12,588 bases of DNA from UBA2336 sp964538575 (GCA_964538575.1 CAZIGG010000090.1:1-12588), one strand, 5' to 3'. Shown: positions 1-8,042, counted from the stretch's first letter. Notes: generated by a model from the sequence alone, not told the origin. Translations and numbers: made by a program.

Positions 1-728
1 CGGATCACTTTGGCATACGTGCGGCTTACCGGGAAACTCTTTCCGGTTTGCATTTTCACGATCATGCCGCCATTAAAGTGCTTTTCAATTTCTTTCAGGT
101 AATTGATATTAATGATGGTGCTTCTGTGAACCCGGATGAAGGTATCGGGATTTAAAATTTCCTCCAGCTTACCAATGCCGGATGAGCTTACAAACTGATC
201 GCTCTTGGTGGTGAGAATGGTATAATCACCCGATGCCTCCAGGAACATAATTTCCTCAACGGGAAGGTTAAGCAGTTTCTCCGACTTCTGAACAAAAATA
301 TGCGAGTCATAAGAAGTTTTGCTGTCGGTCTTCATGCTGCGCAGCAGTTCGCCCACGTTATTCTGCTCAAGCTTCATGCGGCTTACCGCCTTTTCAACGG
401 CAGTTTTAAAACGTTCCTGGTCAAGCGGCTTTAATAAATAATCGATTGCATTTTTTTCGAATGCCTTGATCGCATATTGATCGTACGCGGTGGTAAAGAT
501 CACAAACGGATCGTGCTCAATATCATCGAGCACATCAAAGCCGGTCATACCGGGCATTTGAACGTCCAGAAAAATCAAGTCAGGCTTCAGCTTGTCGATC
601 AGTTCAACAGCATCCTTGCCCTTATCGGCTTCTCCCACAATGGAGATTTCCGGGGTATTCTCAATATATTCTTTTAACAGATCGCGAGCCAGTTGTTCAT
701 CGTCAATAATCAAACAGGTAATATTCAT
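1..728 (-). CDS. LytTR-family response regulator (C-terminus cut by window edge)
   Basis: This gene runs off the left edge; 242 codons are visible from an ATG at 726-728. Residues 1-120 form a CheY-like receiver: acidic pocket D9/D10, phospho-acceptor D55 in IFLDVQMPG, T79/T80, and K100 in the LLKP motif. Residues about 142-242 form a LytTR DNA-binding domain, recognisable by EEIMFLEASGDYT and FIRVHRSTIININYL. In this family, phosphorylation of the Asp promotes dimerisation and binding of the LytTR domain to promoter repeats. The gene lies 37 nt after the stop of the sensor kinase on the same strand, so the two form a kinase-then-regulator operon. The visible part ends at SRTYAKVI, which is normally very near the C-terminus, so only a few residues should be missing. 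Target genes cannot be told from the sequence. Confidence 0.96.
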   Translation of the reverse strand, partial: MNITCLIIDDEQLARDLLKEYIENTPEISIVGEADKGKDAVELIDKLKPDLIFLDVQMPGMTGFDVLDDIEHDPFVIFTTAYDQYAIKAFEKNAIDYLLKPLDQERFKTAVEKAVSRMKLEQNNVGELLRSMKTDSKTSYDSHIFVQKSEKLLNLPVEEIMFLEASGDYTILTTKSDQFVSSSGIGKLEEILNPDTFIRVHRSTIININYLKEIEKHFNGGMIVKMQTGKSFPVSRTYAKVI

Positions 729-765
729 TCGTGATTGGTTTATACTGCTAATGTATGGTAAAATT

Positions 766-1896
766 TTATACCGCTTTACTTTTCATTTCCTCGGGCTGAT
801 CCAGTAACCGGTTCTCTTCCATTACCGGAATAAAAAAGCTGACCGAATACCCCCATGTGCTGGAATGAATCCTCAATCCCGACCCCGGCCCAAACGTGCT
901 GCGCAGGCGCTCATCGGTGTTCCGGATCCCCACTCCGCTTGAATTTCCATCCATCACTTTCTTTGAATTAATGCCCAATCCATCGTCTTTTACTTCAAAG
1001 AAAATCATTTGGTTAATGCGCTTGACGGTAACAACAATCGTACCGCCTTCATCTTTAGGCGCAATGCCGTATTTAACCGAGTTCTCAACTAACGGCTGCA
1101 GGATCATAGGCGGTATAACAATTCCCAGGCATGTATAGTCAACCTGCTTGACAAACTTAAGCCGGTTGCCGAACCGCACCTGCTGAATACGAATGTAGTT
1201 ATCAATGAAGTCAAGCTCGTGCACAAGCTTAACAGGCTTGTCGCCATGCGAGTCAAGCGCATAGCGGAAAATATCCGAAAGCTGCGTGATTACTCTGCGC
1301 GCCTGCTCTTTGCTTGAGCCAACCAGTGTATTGATTGAATTAAGCGTGTTAAATAAAAAGTGCGGGTTGATCTGGGACTTCAGCAGCGAAAGCTGCATCT
1401 CACGGTTCTTCAATGCAAGCTCGCCTTTCTCCTGTTCGCGTTTCTGCATGCGTTCAAAATACCGGATGATATAATAAACAGCCACGGTAATTACATATTG
1501 ATCATGGAAATGCAATCCTTCCCACTTCAACAATCCAAGAATGTGTTCCTTCCAGTTATAAAATCCTACGTAGCCTTCCACATAATCCTCTAAGTAATAG
1601 GAGAATGACCCCATAATCAAAAAAAAGGTGATCACGCCTGCCACGTGCCCGACAACCTGTAAATACAGTTTGAATTGAAACAGAAAATGTGAATAGAAAA
1701 GAATCAGGATAATCAGCACACACAGCGCCTCATATAAATAAAGTCCGTTCCAGAATACGTAACTGGAATCGTAACTCGAAGGAAGATCAAGTTTCCATTT
1801 TAATGCTGCCCCTACCGCATAGCTGATCAGATACCAGAGGCAGAGCAGCAGGTAGGCCCGTTTCCAGATGCGCGGTATTTGATCGAAAATATTCAC
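766..1896 (-). CDS. LytS/YehU-type sensor histidine kinase (His_kinase family)
   Basis: A membrane sensor kinase of 376 aa, partner of the LytTR regulator that follows. The N-terminal part has about four hydrophobic segments (roughly residues 14-32, 53-75, 83-98, 133-146) and no recognisable separate sensor domain. A short coiled linker (146-172) leads to the phospho-acceptor motif NPHFLFNTLNSI, with H179 as the likely phosphorylated His. The ATPase part has the N box PLVENSVKYGI (N272), the G1 box DDGLGI (304-309) and the G2 box GVGIRNTDERL (321-331). This arrangement is the His_kinase/HATPase type that pairs with LytTR regulators. The start is GTG at 1894-1896: the frame is closed by a stop at 1918-1920 with no ATG between, and the first internal Met (95) would remove the first membrane segments. 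The signal sensed is unknown. Confidence 0.95.
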   Translation of the reverse strand: MNIFDQIPRIWKRAYLLLCLWYLISYAVGAALKWKLDLPSSYDSSYVFWNGLYLYEALCVLIILILFYSHFLFQFKLYLQVVGHVAGVITFFLIMGSFSYYLEDYVEGYVGFYNWKEHILGLLKWEGLHFHDQYVITVAVYYIIRYFERMQKREQEKGELALKNREMQLSLLKSQINPHFLFNTLNSINTLVGSSKEQARRVITQLSDIFRYALDSHGDKPVKLVHELDFIDNYIRIQQVRFGNRLKFVKQVDYTCLGIVIPPMILQPLVENSVKYGIAPKDEGGTIVVTVKRINQMIFFEVKDDGLGINSKKVMDGNSSGVGIRNTDERLRSTFGPGSGLRIHSSTWGYSVSFFIPVMEENRLLDQPEEMKSKAV

Positions 1897-1997
1897 GGTA
1901 CAATTTGGGTAATAAAGTTACACAGAAGAATACAAACGCGTTAATTCAGGATTTCGTGCGCCAAAATCCCTAAAATGCGGATTAATCTTACACGCAG

Positions 1998-2028
1998 TTT
2001 GAAAGAACTCTTCGATTCCACATCTTTC
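1998..2028 (+). promoter_or_regulatory. possible Bacteroidota-type promoter, weak match
   Basis: TTTG at 1998-2001 is followed after 19 nt by CATCTTTC at 2021-2028, which resembles TAnnTTTG with two mismatches. If it is real, transcription would start only a few bases before the ATG at 2036, giving an almost leaderless mRNA. The spacing fits but the -7 element is imperfect. Confidence 0.25.
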
Positions 2029-2035
2029 GTGTGTT

Positions 2036-3247
2036 ATGCGGAAATTGTTGGTTCTGGCGTTGACTTTACTATCAGGCGTTTCAGTTGCTCAGGATATTAC
2101 CATATCCGGAAAGGTAACAGACGCTGAAACAAAAGAATCTTTACCTTTTGCTTCGGTGTGGATTAAAGGCAAAACCATTGGCACGATAACCAACGCGCAG
2201 GGCGACTTTGATTTTCATATTCCAGCTGAATTTGAAAATGAAACGTTGGTTATCAGCATGCTGGGATATAAAGATTTTGAATCGGCAGTTAATTCGTTAA
2301 CTGTGAATGAACCGCTGACTATTGCACTCGAAAATTCACTCGTGCTGTTAAATGAATTTATCGTTCGCGATTCTCTGACAGGCGGGGATATTTTGCAGTA
2401 CGCCCTAAGCCGCATTGAAGAAAACTACCCGATGCAGCCCTTTTTAATGGAAGGCTTTTACCGCGACATAAAAAAAGTTGGCGGCACATACATTTCACTG
2501 CTGGAAGCAGCCGTTGACATATACGATGAAAGCTACAAACGCCCGCGCAATCAGCATAAACTACGGGAAGGTGTTCGGCTGCGCGAGGTGAGAAAAAGCA
2601 TTGGCTATGAAAATAAATTCACTTCATTCTTTGACCAGGATAACTTACTGGAAGACCTGTTGCTGCACAATACCATCCGCTACCGGCAGATTGAAGACCG
2701 GCAAGAAATGTATGCCGTGATGAAACGTGATCGCGATTCATATTACAACGGCAACGAGATTTTTGTGATTTCATACTCCGGAGAATACTTTTTAAAAATC
2801 TTTGTGGAGAAATCAGACTACTCCATCATTCACCTGGAATTTGAAAGGGATGGTTCTGATAAAATTCCTGGCCGCAAGAAAAATATGTCCAGCCGGTTTA
2901 CCGGGATAAAAAAGACCATCGACTTCAAGCGAGTTGAAGGGAAGATGTATCTCAATTATATCAGTGTTACCTCCAAGGTTGACTGGTATGACTCCAAAAC
3001 CAATGACGTCAAATTCAATACCGAGTTGTTTCAGCAACTGCTGATCAATCACGTTATTCCGAATACCGATGAGAAGATTAACTCCGTTGAAAAAATGAGT
3101 AATTACGGTCTTCAGTACCAGTATGGCTCTTACAACAAAAAATTCTGGAGTAAGTATAATGTGATCAAAGACACTCCGCTTGATCAGAAAATTGTTCAGG
3201 ATCTTGAAAAAGTTGGTCCGCTGGATAAGCAGTTTGAGAAGAACTAA
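2036..3247 (+). CDS. exported protein with N-terminal CarboxypepD_reg-like domain
   Basis: A 403-aa secreted or surface protein. Residues 1-18 form a signal peptide ending SVA before QD. Residues about 20-100 match the CarboxypepD_reg-like beta-sandwich: ITISGKVTDAETKESLPFASVWIKG, then TNAQGDFDFHIP and LVISMLGYKD. Such domains sit at the N-terminus of many Bacteroidota outer-membrane and surface proteins. The remainder (about 110-403) begins GGDILQYALSRIEENYP...MEGFYRD, resembling the region after the regulatory domain in DUF5686-like proteins, but the protein is far too short to carry their C-terminal barrel, and no TonB-box or plug is visible. The role is not known; a cell-envelope function is inferred. 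It is divergent from the kinase operon and its stop is 3 nt from that of the convergent next gene, so it is probably transcribed alone. Confidence 0.88.
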   Translation: MRKLLVLALTLLSGVSVAQDITISGKVTDAETKESLPFASVWIKGKTIGTITNAQGDFDFHIPAEFENETLVISMLGYKDFESAVNSLTVNEPLTIALENSLVLLNEFIVRDSLTGGDILQYALSRIEENYPMQPFLMEGFYRDIKKVGGTYISLLEAAVDIYDESYKRPRNQHKLREGVRLREVRKSIGYENKFTSFFDQDNLLEDLLLHNTIRYRQIEDRQEMYAVMKRDRDSYYNGNEIFVISYSGEYFLKIFVEKSDYSIIHLEFERDGSDKIPGRKKNMSSRFTGIKKTIDFKRVEGKMYLNYISVTSKVDWYDSKTNDVKFNTELFQQLLINHVIPNTDEKINSVEKMSNYGLQYQYGSYNKKFWSKYNVIKDTPLDQKIVQDLEKVGPLDKQFEKN

Positions 3248-3250
3248 TCA

Positions 3251-4141
3251 CTATTTATTATAGCTTGACTCCAGCGATTTACCCAACGGAAAAGTTACGC
3301 CAAGCCAGGGGATAGCAACAACATCACCGCCTGTATTCGATGGAATCAGAATCCCAAAATCAATTCCCGAATTTTTGATCATTCTCCTTCCGCCCAGAAA
3401 GAATAGCATAATATCTTCCTCGGCTGACCCGATGTAATAATTTTCTGTGAGGAAATAACCACTCTTGCCGACACGAATCATTGCGCTTAGTGTAAAGGTG
3501 GGAGCATCCGCCCAGTCACCACCAGCATAACCATATCCTGCTCCAAAGGTGATATTTTTATCACGACTGCCAAATGTTATGTTGCTGTAGGCAATACCAA
3601 AATTAGCATCCTCCTCTCCCAGAACAGTTCCTAACAGAGCCCCACCACTCATGTTAACTTTATCGCGTTTAATAGGTATTGAAACTTTAGGGGTGAGCCA
3701 AACCGGAGTTGATCCTCCTGCAAATAAAAACAACGGTACAATACCTGCACCAATTGAAACATTATCCGTTATACCAATACTTGCCTGATTAAACAATATC
3801 CAGACATTCTGATAATAGCCCTCTCCTTTCTTCAGTCCATACGCATTGGGTTGCCAGAAGTACCGGGTGGACTGAGGGTTCTCAAACCAATATTGACCAT
3901 TCTTAATTTGCTTTACATTAATAACAGTCATCTTCTTAATGTCAATCTTTCGCAATGTAATTGCACCTATGCGTTCCGTCATAATAACTATTACGTCATT
4001 ATTTTGCTCAATAATAAAACCAATGTATTCATTACCGTCAACCGTTTCGATCCTGTATTGCTGAGTCGAATCACTTTGCTGAGCTTGTGCAGTCATAGCA
4101 GTACTGACAATCATCATGAAAAATATTAATTTTATTTTCAT
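3251..4141 (-). CDS. exported, probably outer-membrane beta-barrel-like protein of unknown function
   Basis: A 296-aa protein with a signal peptide (residues 1-20, cleavage likely AQA before QQ). Residues about 29-75 (ETVDGNEYIGFIIEQN, then VIVIMTERIGAITLRKIDI) look like a small beta-barrel module of the DGxxxxGxI...TxxGxIxI type common at the N-terminus of Bacteroidota exported proteins. Next comes TRYFWQPNAYGLKKGEGYYQN (93-112, with one residue after YYQ), a pattern I associate with these proteins. From about 113 to the end there are alternating glycine- and aromatic-rich strands (FNQASIGITDNVSIGAGI, ITFGSRDKNITFGAGYGYAG, FTLSAMIRVG) suggesting a membrane barrel or barrel-like fold. It ends GVTFPLGKSLESSYNK, without the terminal aromatic usual for an outer-membrane barrel. 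Its stop lies 3 nt from that of the preceding gene, tail to tail. No specific function is recognised. Confidence 0.85.
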   Translation of the reverse strand: MKIKLIFFMMIVSTAMTAQAQQSDSTQQYRIETVDGNEYIGFIIEQNNDVIVIMTERIGAITLRKIDIKKMTVINVKQIKNGQYWFENPQSTRYFWQPNAYGLKKGEGYYQNVWILFNQASIGITDNVSIGAGIVPLFLFAGGSTPVWLTPKVSIPIKRDKVNMSGGALLGTVLGEEDANFGIAYSNITFGSRDKNITFGAGYGYAGGDWADAPTFTLSAMIRVGKSGYFLTENYYIGSAEEDIMLFFLGGRRMIKNSGIDFGILIPSNTGGDVVAIPWLGVTFPLGKSLESSYNK

Positions 4142-4489
4142 CGCATTAGAGTGTTAGGGTCGCCCTGGTATTAAAATTGAAACTTTCTTCTCCGCAGTTT
4201 TAAAACTTATAGCAGTCTATGGTCGGATATTTTGTAAAATAATTATCACCAATATAGTGAATAAGATCAGGGAGATAACAGAGTTCCAACCCCGTCTCTT
4301 CATAAAAATTCCGAAATCAAATTTCTGTTCGTTGAGCGTATACATGGCATTGAATTTATGGCTCAAACCTATCACGAAGAATCCGGGCCGCAGTATTAAA
4401 CTACGCCTGCGTAAAACAGATGTTTTGTGTAAAACCGTAATGTCCCGCCCGGAAATACTGAGAGTTGCAATTTTTGCAAATCACGATAA
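4142..4489. other. non-coding gap between divergent genes, with small repeats
   Basis: No convincing gene was found here. The stretch holds the upstream regions of two divergent genes. On the minus strand TAAGTTTT (plus 4202-4209) resembles a -7 element for the exported-protein gene, without a clear upstream TTG. Towards the regulator gene there is a 7-bp direct repeat GTAAAAC (4411-4417 and 4429-4435), and two copies of the self-complementary TTGCAA (4465-4470 and 4474-4479) separated by three T residues. These may be operator sites for the adjacent helix-turn-helix protein, which is an inference from position and symmetry only. Confidence 0.4.
4465..4479. promoter_or_regulatory. paired TTGCAA repeats upstream of the HTH regulator (possible operator)
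   Basis: TTGCAATTTTTGCAA places two palindromic hexamers 3 nt apart, so the arms are symmetric on both strands. It lies 44 nt before the preferred ATG at 4523. A degenerate -7 match (AATTTTTG, 4469-4476) overlaps it, so a bound protein would block that promoter. Such symmetry suits a dimeric regulator, perhaps the product of the gene itself, but an AT-rich spacer can give this by chance. Confidence 0.25.
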
Positions 4490-4522
4490 ATGCGTATTAT
4501 TATATGCACCATTTGTCTATCC

Positions 4523-5503
4523 ATGGCTCCCCCAAACGTCCAATCCTTGTTCCTGGAACAGGTTAAGAAGCGGCTTGCGACTAATATTTCGCTGGCCGAT
4601 GAAATAGCAGAAATCCTCAACATCAGCCGGGACAGTGCATACCGGAGAATCCGGGGCGAAACCGTGCTTTCTATCGATGAGGCAAAAATTCTTTGCGACC
4701 GGTTTGGCGTTTCGCTGGATATTTTATTTGGAACCCCTGCCGGGATTGTTCCCTTCCGGCATCTTGCCGTTAACCATGCTCCGCACGCATTCGAGAAATG
4801 GCTTCGCACGATGCTGGAAAGCCTGGAAACGCTAACAGCATACAACGGTGAAAAGGAAATTGTTTTCACCGCCAAAGACATTCCCGTGTTCCATTACTTT
4901 CATTACCCGGACTTATGTGCGTTTAAAATGTTCTTTTGGATGAAATCGGTCCTGGATTATCCGGAATTTCAGGGTAAAAAATTTGAACGTTCTCTTATAT
5001 CGGGTGAATACTTTACACTGGGCCGTAAAATATGGCAAACCTATAATAAAATTCCCACCGTGGAATTATGGGTTGACGAAACCATAAATGTTACGCTCAA
5101 ACAACTTGAATTTTATCACGATGCGGGTTTCTTTAAAACAAAAGAAGACATCGCTGTTATCTTTGAACAATATTCGCAACTGCTGCGTGACATTTGTCAG
5201 CAGGCAACTGACGGCTATACGTTTGAAAAAGCTCCCTACAGCCTGTACAAAAATGAGATACTGATTGCTGATAACACCGCAATGTTTACCATGGGTAACA
5301 AGAAATCGGTGTACATCAGCCACAACATAACTGAAGTTTTGTCCACTGCGAATGAGGATTTTTGCCAGCAGACAGAGGCCTTCATACAGAACCTTCAAAA
5401 AAGATCCATCCATATAAGCACTACCGGAGAAAAAGAAAGAAACCGGTTTTTTAACAGCATGGCTGAAAAGGTTGAAGTTGTCCGAAAGAAAATTCTTAGC
5501 TAA
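4523..5503 (+). CDS. helix-turn-helix (XRE/BetR-like) transcriptional regulator with large C-terminal domain
   Basis: The product is 326 aa from the preferred ATG at 4523; an upstream in-frame ATG at 4490 would add the 11 residues MRIIICTICLS, which look non-native, so the later start was chosen. Residues about 8-70 form a helix-turn-helix of the lambda-repressor/BetR kind: FLEQVKKRLATNISLADEIA, then ILNISRDSAYRRIRGE (recognition helix near 34-46) and LCDRFGVSLDILFG. The remaining 250 residues are mixed and rich in aromatics (FHYFHYPDLCAFKMFFWM near 123-140), with no transmembrane segment, and may bind a ligand or partner. I recall this layout as common for stand-alone regulators in Bacteroidota, but I do not know a characterised member. 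The gene is alone on its strand; its stop overlaps that of the convergent aminotransferase gene by 8 bp. Confidence 0.88.
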   Translation: MAPPNVQSLFLEQVKKRLATNISLADEIAEILNISRDSAYRRIRGETVLSIDEAKILCDRFGVSLDILFGTPAGIVPFRHLAVNHAPHAFEKWLRTMLESLETLTAYNGEKEIVFTAKDIPVFHYFHYPDLCAFKMFFWMKSVLDYPEFQGKKFERSLISGEYFTLGRKIWQTYNKIPTVELWVDETINVTLKQLEFYHDAGFFKTKEDIAVIFEQYSQLLRDICQQATDGYTFEKAPYSLYKNEILIADNTAMFTMGNKKSVYISHNITEVLSTANEDFCQQTEAFIQNLQKRSIHISTTGEKERNRFFNSMAEKVEVVRKKILS

Positions 5504-6692
5504 GCTGAGCAAGCGCATCCTTCATACGCTTCAACGCCTCCACGAGATCGTTTTCAGCAGCAGCGTACGATAAACGAATACATTTTTCATCGCCAAAAGC
5601 ATCGCCTGTTACTAACGAAACATGCCCTTTCTCCAGCATGTACATGCAGAAGTCATCGCTGTTTTTAATTGTACGCGTGCCATCCGACTTTCCGAAATAG
5701 GAACTTACGTCCGGGAAAAAATAAAAAGCACCTTGTGGATAATTGGCTTTGATGCCCGGGATTTCTTTTAATAAATTATAAACAATATCCCTGCGTTTAT
5801 GGTATTGCTTTACCATTTCATCCGTGGGCTTCATGTCGCCTGTAATGGCAGCAAGTGCTCCGCGCTGTGAAATAGAACAGTTTGCCGATGTTAGCTGGCC
5901 CTGAACTTTGTTACAGCCATCCGCAATCCATTTTGGCGCAGCAATGTAACCCACGCGCCAGCCCGTCATCGCAAAACCTTTTGCAAATCCGTTTACGGTT
6001 ATCGTTCGCTCGAACATTCCCGGCAACGAAGCAATGCTCACCTGGTCACCCGTAAAATTGATGTGTTCGTAAATCTCGTCTGCAATCACTAAAAGATTTT
6101 CATGCTTCAGAACAACTTTAGCAATCGCTTCAAGCTCTTTTCCTGAGAACACGGAGCCTGTTGGATTACACGGAGATGAAAAAATAATAGCCCGGGTTTT
6201 AGGAGTAATGGCTGCTTCAACCTGTTGCGCGGTTACTTTAAAATCATTTTCGAGCGTTCCCTTTACAATTACCGGGGTTGCTTCCGCAAGACGAACCAAT
6301 GCATCATAGCTCACCCAAAACGGTGAGAACACGATTACTTCATCGCCTCTGTTTAAGAGCGCCAGCATGGTATTGGCGATTGATTGCTTGGCCCCGTTTG
6401 AAACAACAATATTTTCCGCTTTGTATGGAACCTTGTTTTGTGACTGATACTTAGCTGCCAGCGCTTCCCGCAAATCCTGGTAGCCCGCTACCGGGGGATA
6501 AGCAAAGTACTTTCCGTCATCAATGGCTTTTTTGGCCGCATCACAAATATGCCGGGGAGTTTTAAAGTCAGGTTCACCCAGACTTAAATTAATTACATCA
6601 ATGCCGCGATTCTTAAATTCGCGGGCCTTTGCGGCCATGGCAAGCGTTGCTGATTCCTGGATAGCTTCTATGCGCGCTGATAACTTCTGCAT
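5496..6692 (-). CDS. class I pyridoxal-phosphate aminotransferase, aspartate aminotransferase type
   Basis: A cytosolic PLP enzyme of 398 aa, the usual length for bacterial subgroup Ib aspartate aminotransferases (B. subtilis AspB and Thermus AspC-like, some also using prephenate). It is expected to interconvert aspartate and oxaloacetate with 2-oxoglutarate/glutamate. Visible motifs: NLSLGEPDF (35-43), VSNGAKQSI (97-105), W126 stacking on PLP, SPCNPTGSVF with N176, ADEIYEH with D205 and Y208, NGFAKGFAMTGWRVGY with Schiff-base lysine K238 and phosphate-binding R246, and CIRLSYA with R373 for the substrate alpha-carboxylate. All key residues are present. The start is ATG at 6690-6692. The exact substrate cannot be fixed from sequence, so aspartate aminotransferase is the most likely but not the only option. 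The gene is divergent from the lipoprotein gene and not in an amino-acid operon. Confidence 0.95.
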   Translation of the reverse strand: MQKLSARIEAIQESATLAMAAKAREFKNRGIDVINLSLGEPDFKTPRHICDAAKKAIDDGKYFAYPPVAGYQDLREALAAKYQSQNKVPYKAENIVVSNGAKQSIANTMLALLNRGDEVIVFSPFWVSYDALVRLAEATPVIVKGTLENDFKVTAQQVEAAITPKTRAIIFSSPCNPTGSVFSGKELEAIAKVVLKHENLLVIADEIYEHINFTGDQVSIASLPGMFERTITVNGFAKGFAMTGWRVGYIAAPKWIADGCNKVQGQLTSANCSISQRGALAAITGDMKPTDEMVKQYHKRRDIVYNLLKEIPGIKANYPQGAFYFFPDVSSYFGKSDGTRTIKNSDDFCMYMLEKGHVSLVTGDAFGDEKCIRLSYAAAENDLVEALKRMKDALAQLS

Positions 6693-6702
6693 ATGTCTTA
6701 AA

Positions 6703-6710
6703 AAAACGTA
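6703..6710 (-). promoter_or_regulatory. possible -7 element for the aminotransferase gene
   Basis: On the minus strand this reads TACGTTTT, one mismatch from TAnnTTTG, 10 nt before the ATG at 6692. No good TTG is seen at the expected distance upstream, so support is weak. Confidence 0.25.
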
Positions 6711-6743
6711 AAGAAAGTCAATTAACAGATTGGTAAAAAATGG

Positions 6744-6751
6744 TATGTTTG
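6744..6751 (+). promoter_or_regulatory. -7 element (TATGTTTG) for the lipoprotein gene
   Basis: TATGTTTG matches the Bacteroidota -7 consensus TAnnTTTG at every fixed position and sits 19 nt before the GTG start at 6771, implying a leader of about a dozen bases. The upstream TTG (6730-6732) is only 11 nt away, closer than the usual 17-23, so the -33 element is unclear. Confidence 0.4.
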
Positions 6752-6770
6752 ATTTATTGGCTAATAAATC

Positions 6771-7394
6771 GTGAAAAAAATCCCCTTCCTGCTGTTGCTC
6801 ACCATGCTTGCTTCCAGTTGCGCATCCATTTACAAACCTGTCGCCCCGGAAACGGTTGAATACGTTACCAACAATCCATCAAAAGAAGTTGATTTTTGGT
6901 ACCGCTATGATGTTCTCGCGTACCGGGGCAACAACCGGTACAGCAAAAAGGAACGCAAAAATGGATTTACCATAGTGGCTGTTAAGATTACAAATCATAC
7001 ATCAGCACCAATCAATTTCGTACGCGACCTGGAGCTTCGCATAACACGCGGTCCGGTTTATCCGGCTGAAAGTGAAACTGCTGCCGAAACGATCCGCCAA
7101 AAAGTATGGATTCATCTCCTTTGGGGATTATTATACTATTATGAAATGGAGTGCGATCCTTATGGTTATTGCGAAATGACGACTTTTATCCCCTTCGGCC
7201 TTGCGATTGCCGGGATAAATATCGGAATAGCTTCCAGCTCAAACTCTAAAATGAAGCAAGAGTTTAGAAAGTATAGCCTCTATAATAAAGACATTGCTCC
7301 CGGAGAAACTGTTTATGGCATTGTTCCTTTACGCGATATTGGTTTTCAGCCGCTTTCCTTAAGGATTAGACCGAAGAAAACAGACGAAGACTAA
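6771..7394 (+). CDS. putative lipoprotein of unknown function
   Basis: A 207-aa protein starting with GTG at 6771; a stop at 6765-6767 closes the frame just upstream and the next Met (12) would destroy the signal. The N-terminus MKKIPFLLLLTMLASSC is a lipoprotein signal peptide with lipobox ASSC and lipidated C17. After the anchor comes a soluble part in which residues 66-94 (FTIVAVKITNHTSAPINFV, then DLELRITRG) look like an Ig-like beta-sandwich strand set. Two hydrophobic stretches (about 112-124 and 138-156, separated by the Cys-containing YEMECDPYGYCEM with C128 and C134) could insert in a membrane or be buried. The end (ETVYGIVPLRDIGFQPLSLRIR) is again beta-strand-like, a pattern seen in proteins giving a default response for dialect-like surface modules. 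No family is recognised. It is a single gene, convergent with recR. Confidence 0.8.
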   Translation: MKKIPFLLLLTMLASSCASIYKPVAPETVEYVTNNPSKEVDFWYRYDVLAYRGNNRYSKKERKNGFTIVAVKITNHTSAPINFVRDLELRITRGPVYPAESETAAETIRQKVWIHLLWGLLYYYEMECDPYGYCEMTTFIPFGLAIAGINIGIASSSNSKMKQEFRKYSLYNKDIAPGETVYGIVPLRDIGFQPLSLRIRPKKTDED

Positions 7395-7413
7395 ACGGTG
7401 CTTCTTGTATCGC

Positions 7414-8022
7414 TTAATTAAAAAGTGTACGGCCGGTAATGCTTCGCCCAAGCGTAATCTCATCGGCATATTCAAGATCACCTCCCACGGGTACGCCCCG
7501 GGCAATCACACTTACTTTTACCGATAAGTCTTTTACGCGTTTATGGATGTAAAAGGATGTTGTGTCACCCTCAAGCGTTGGGCTTAACGCGAGAATAAGT
7601 TCCTTAATTTCAGTCTGGCCATGATTGAGCCGGCCTACAAGCGATTCAATCTTTAATTCAGACGGACCGATACCATTTATGGGTGAGATCACTCCGCCCA
7701 GCACATGATACACACCGTTGAATTGTGAGGTGTTTTCAATCGCCATCACATCGTTGGCATCCTCCACTACGCACAAGATACTTTTGTCGCGCCTGTGGCT
7801 CGTGCAGATTGTGCAAACCTCCGTATCGGTAATGTTATGACAGCACGAGCAAAAGCGAATACCTTCCCGCAGTTTGTTCAGCGCATCCGTTAAGGCAAAA
7901 GTTTTTTCCTGCTTATCCTTGATCAAACTCAGCACCAAACGCAAGGCGGTTTTCTTTCCAATGCCCGGAAGCCTGGAAACCTGGTTTACGGCTTCTTCGA
8001 TAAGTTTGGAAGGATACTCCAA
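7414..8022 (-). CDS. recR: recombination mediator protein RecR
   Basis: RecR works with RecO (and RecF) to load RecA on single-stranded DNA at gaps in recombinational repair. The 202-aa length is typical. Domains in order: helix-hairpin-helix LPGIGKKTALRL (18-29); zinc finger with C58, C61, C70 and C73; Toprim domain from about 81 with E87 in CVVEDANDVMAIE, then LALSPTLEGDTTSFYI (144-159) and the Walker-B-like ARGVPVGGDLEYAD (174-187) near the C-terminus. The start is TTG at 8020-8022, giving MEYPSKLIEEAVNQV as expected for the family; the frame is closed by a stop at 8035-8037 with no ATG between. It follows clpS on the same strand with a 20-nt gap, so the two are probably co-transcribed. 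Confidence 0.98.
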   Translation of the reverse strand: MEYPSKLIEEAVNQVSRLPGIGKKTALRLVLSLIKDKQEKTFALTDALNKLREGIRFCSCCHNITDTEVCTICTSHRRDKSILCVVEDANDVMAIENTSQFNGVYHVLGGVISPINGIGPSELKIESLVGRLNHGQTEIKELILALSPTLEGDTTSFYIHKRVKDLSVKVSVIARGVPVGGDLEYADEITLGRSITGRTLFN

Positions 8023-8042
8023 CGTCTGAGAATTTTAAAAGT

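Noticed and set aside
4275..4305. T-arm-like sequence (GTTCCAACCCC) suggesting a tRNA remnant
   Set aside because: The loop does not fit the TTCRANY pattern and no acceptor, D or anticodon arm pairs with it.
4257..4607. 116-codon open frame on the plus strand with a GTG start
   Set aside because: It overlaps the well-supported HTH gene in another frame, and its translation shows no recognisable domain; the part before 4490 looks non-coding.
4396..4881. 161-codon open frame on the minus strand
   Set aside because: It lies antisense to the start and HTH domain of the regulator gene, has a serine/arginine-rich low-quality translation and no family resemblance.
5066..5518. 150-codon open frame on the minus strand
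   Set aside because: It is fully antisense to the regulator gene and overlaps the end of the aminotransferase gene; no motif, signal peptide or coding character.
7395..7413. terminator between the lipoprotein gene and recR
   Set aside because: The 19-nt spacer has no inverted repeat with a T run.
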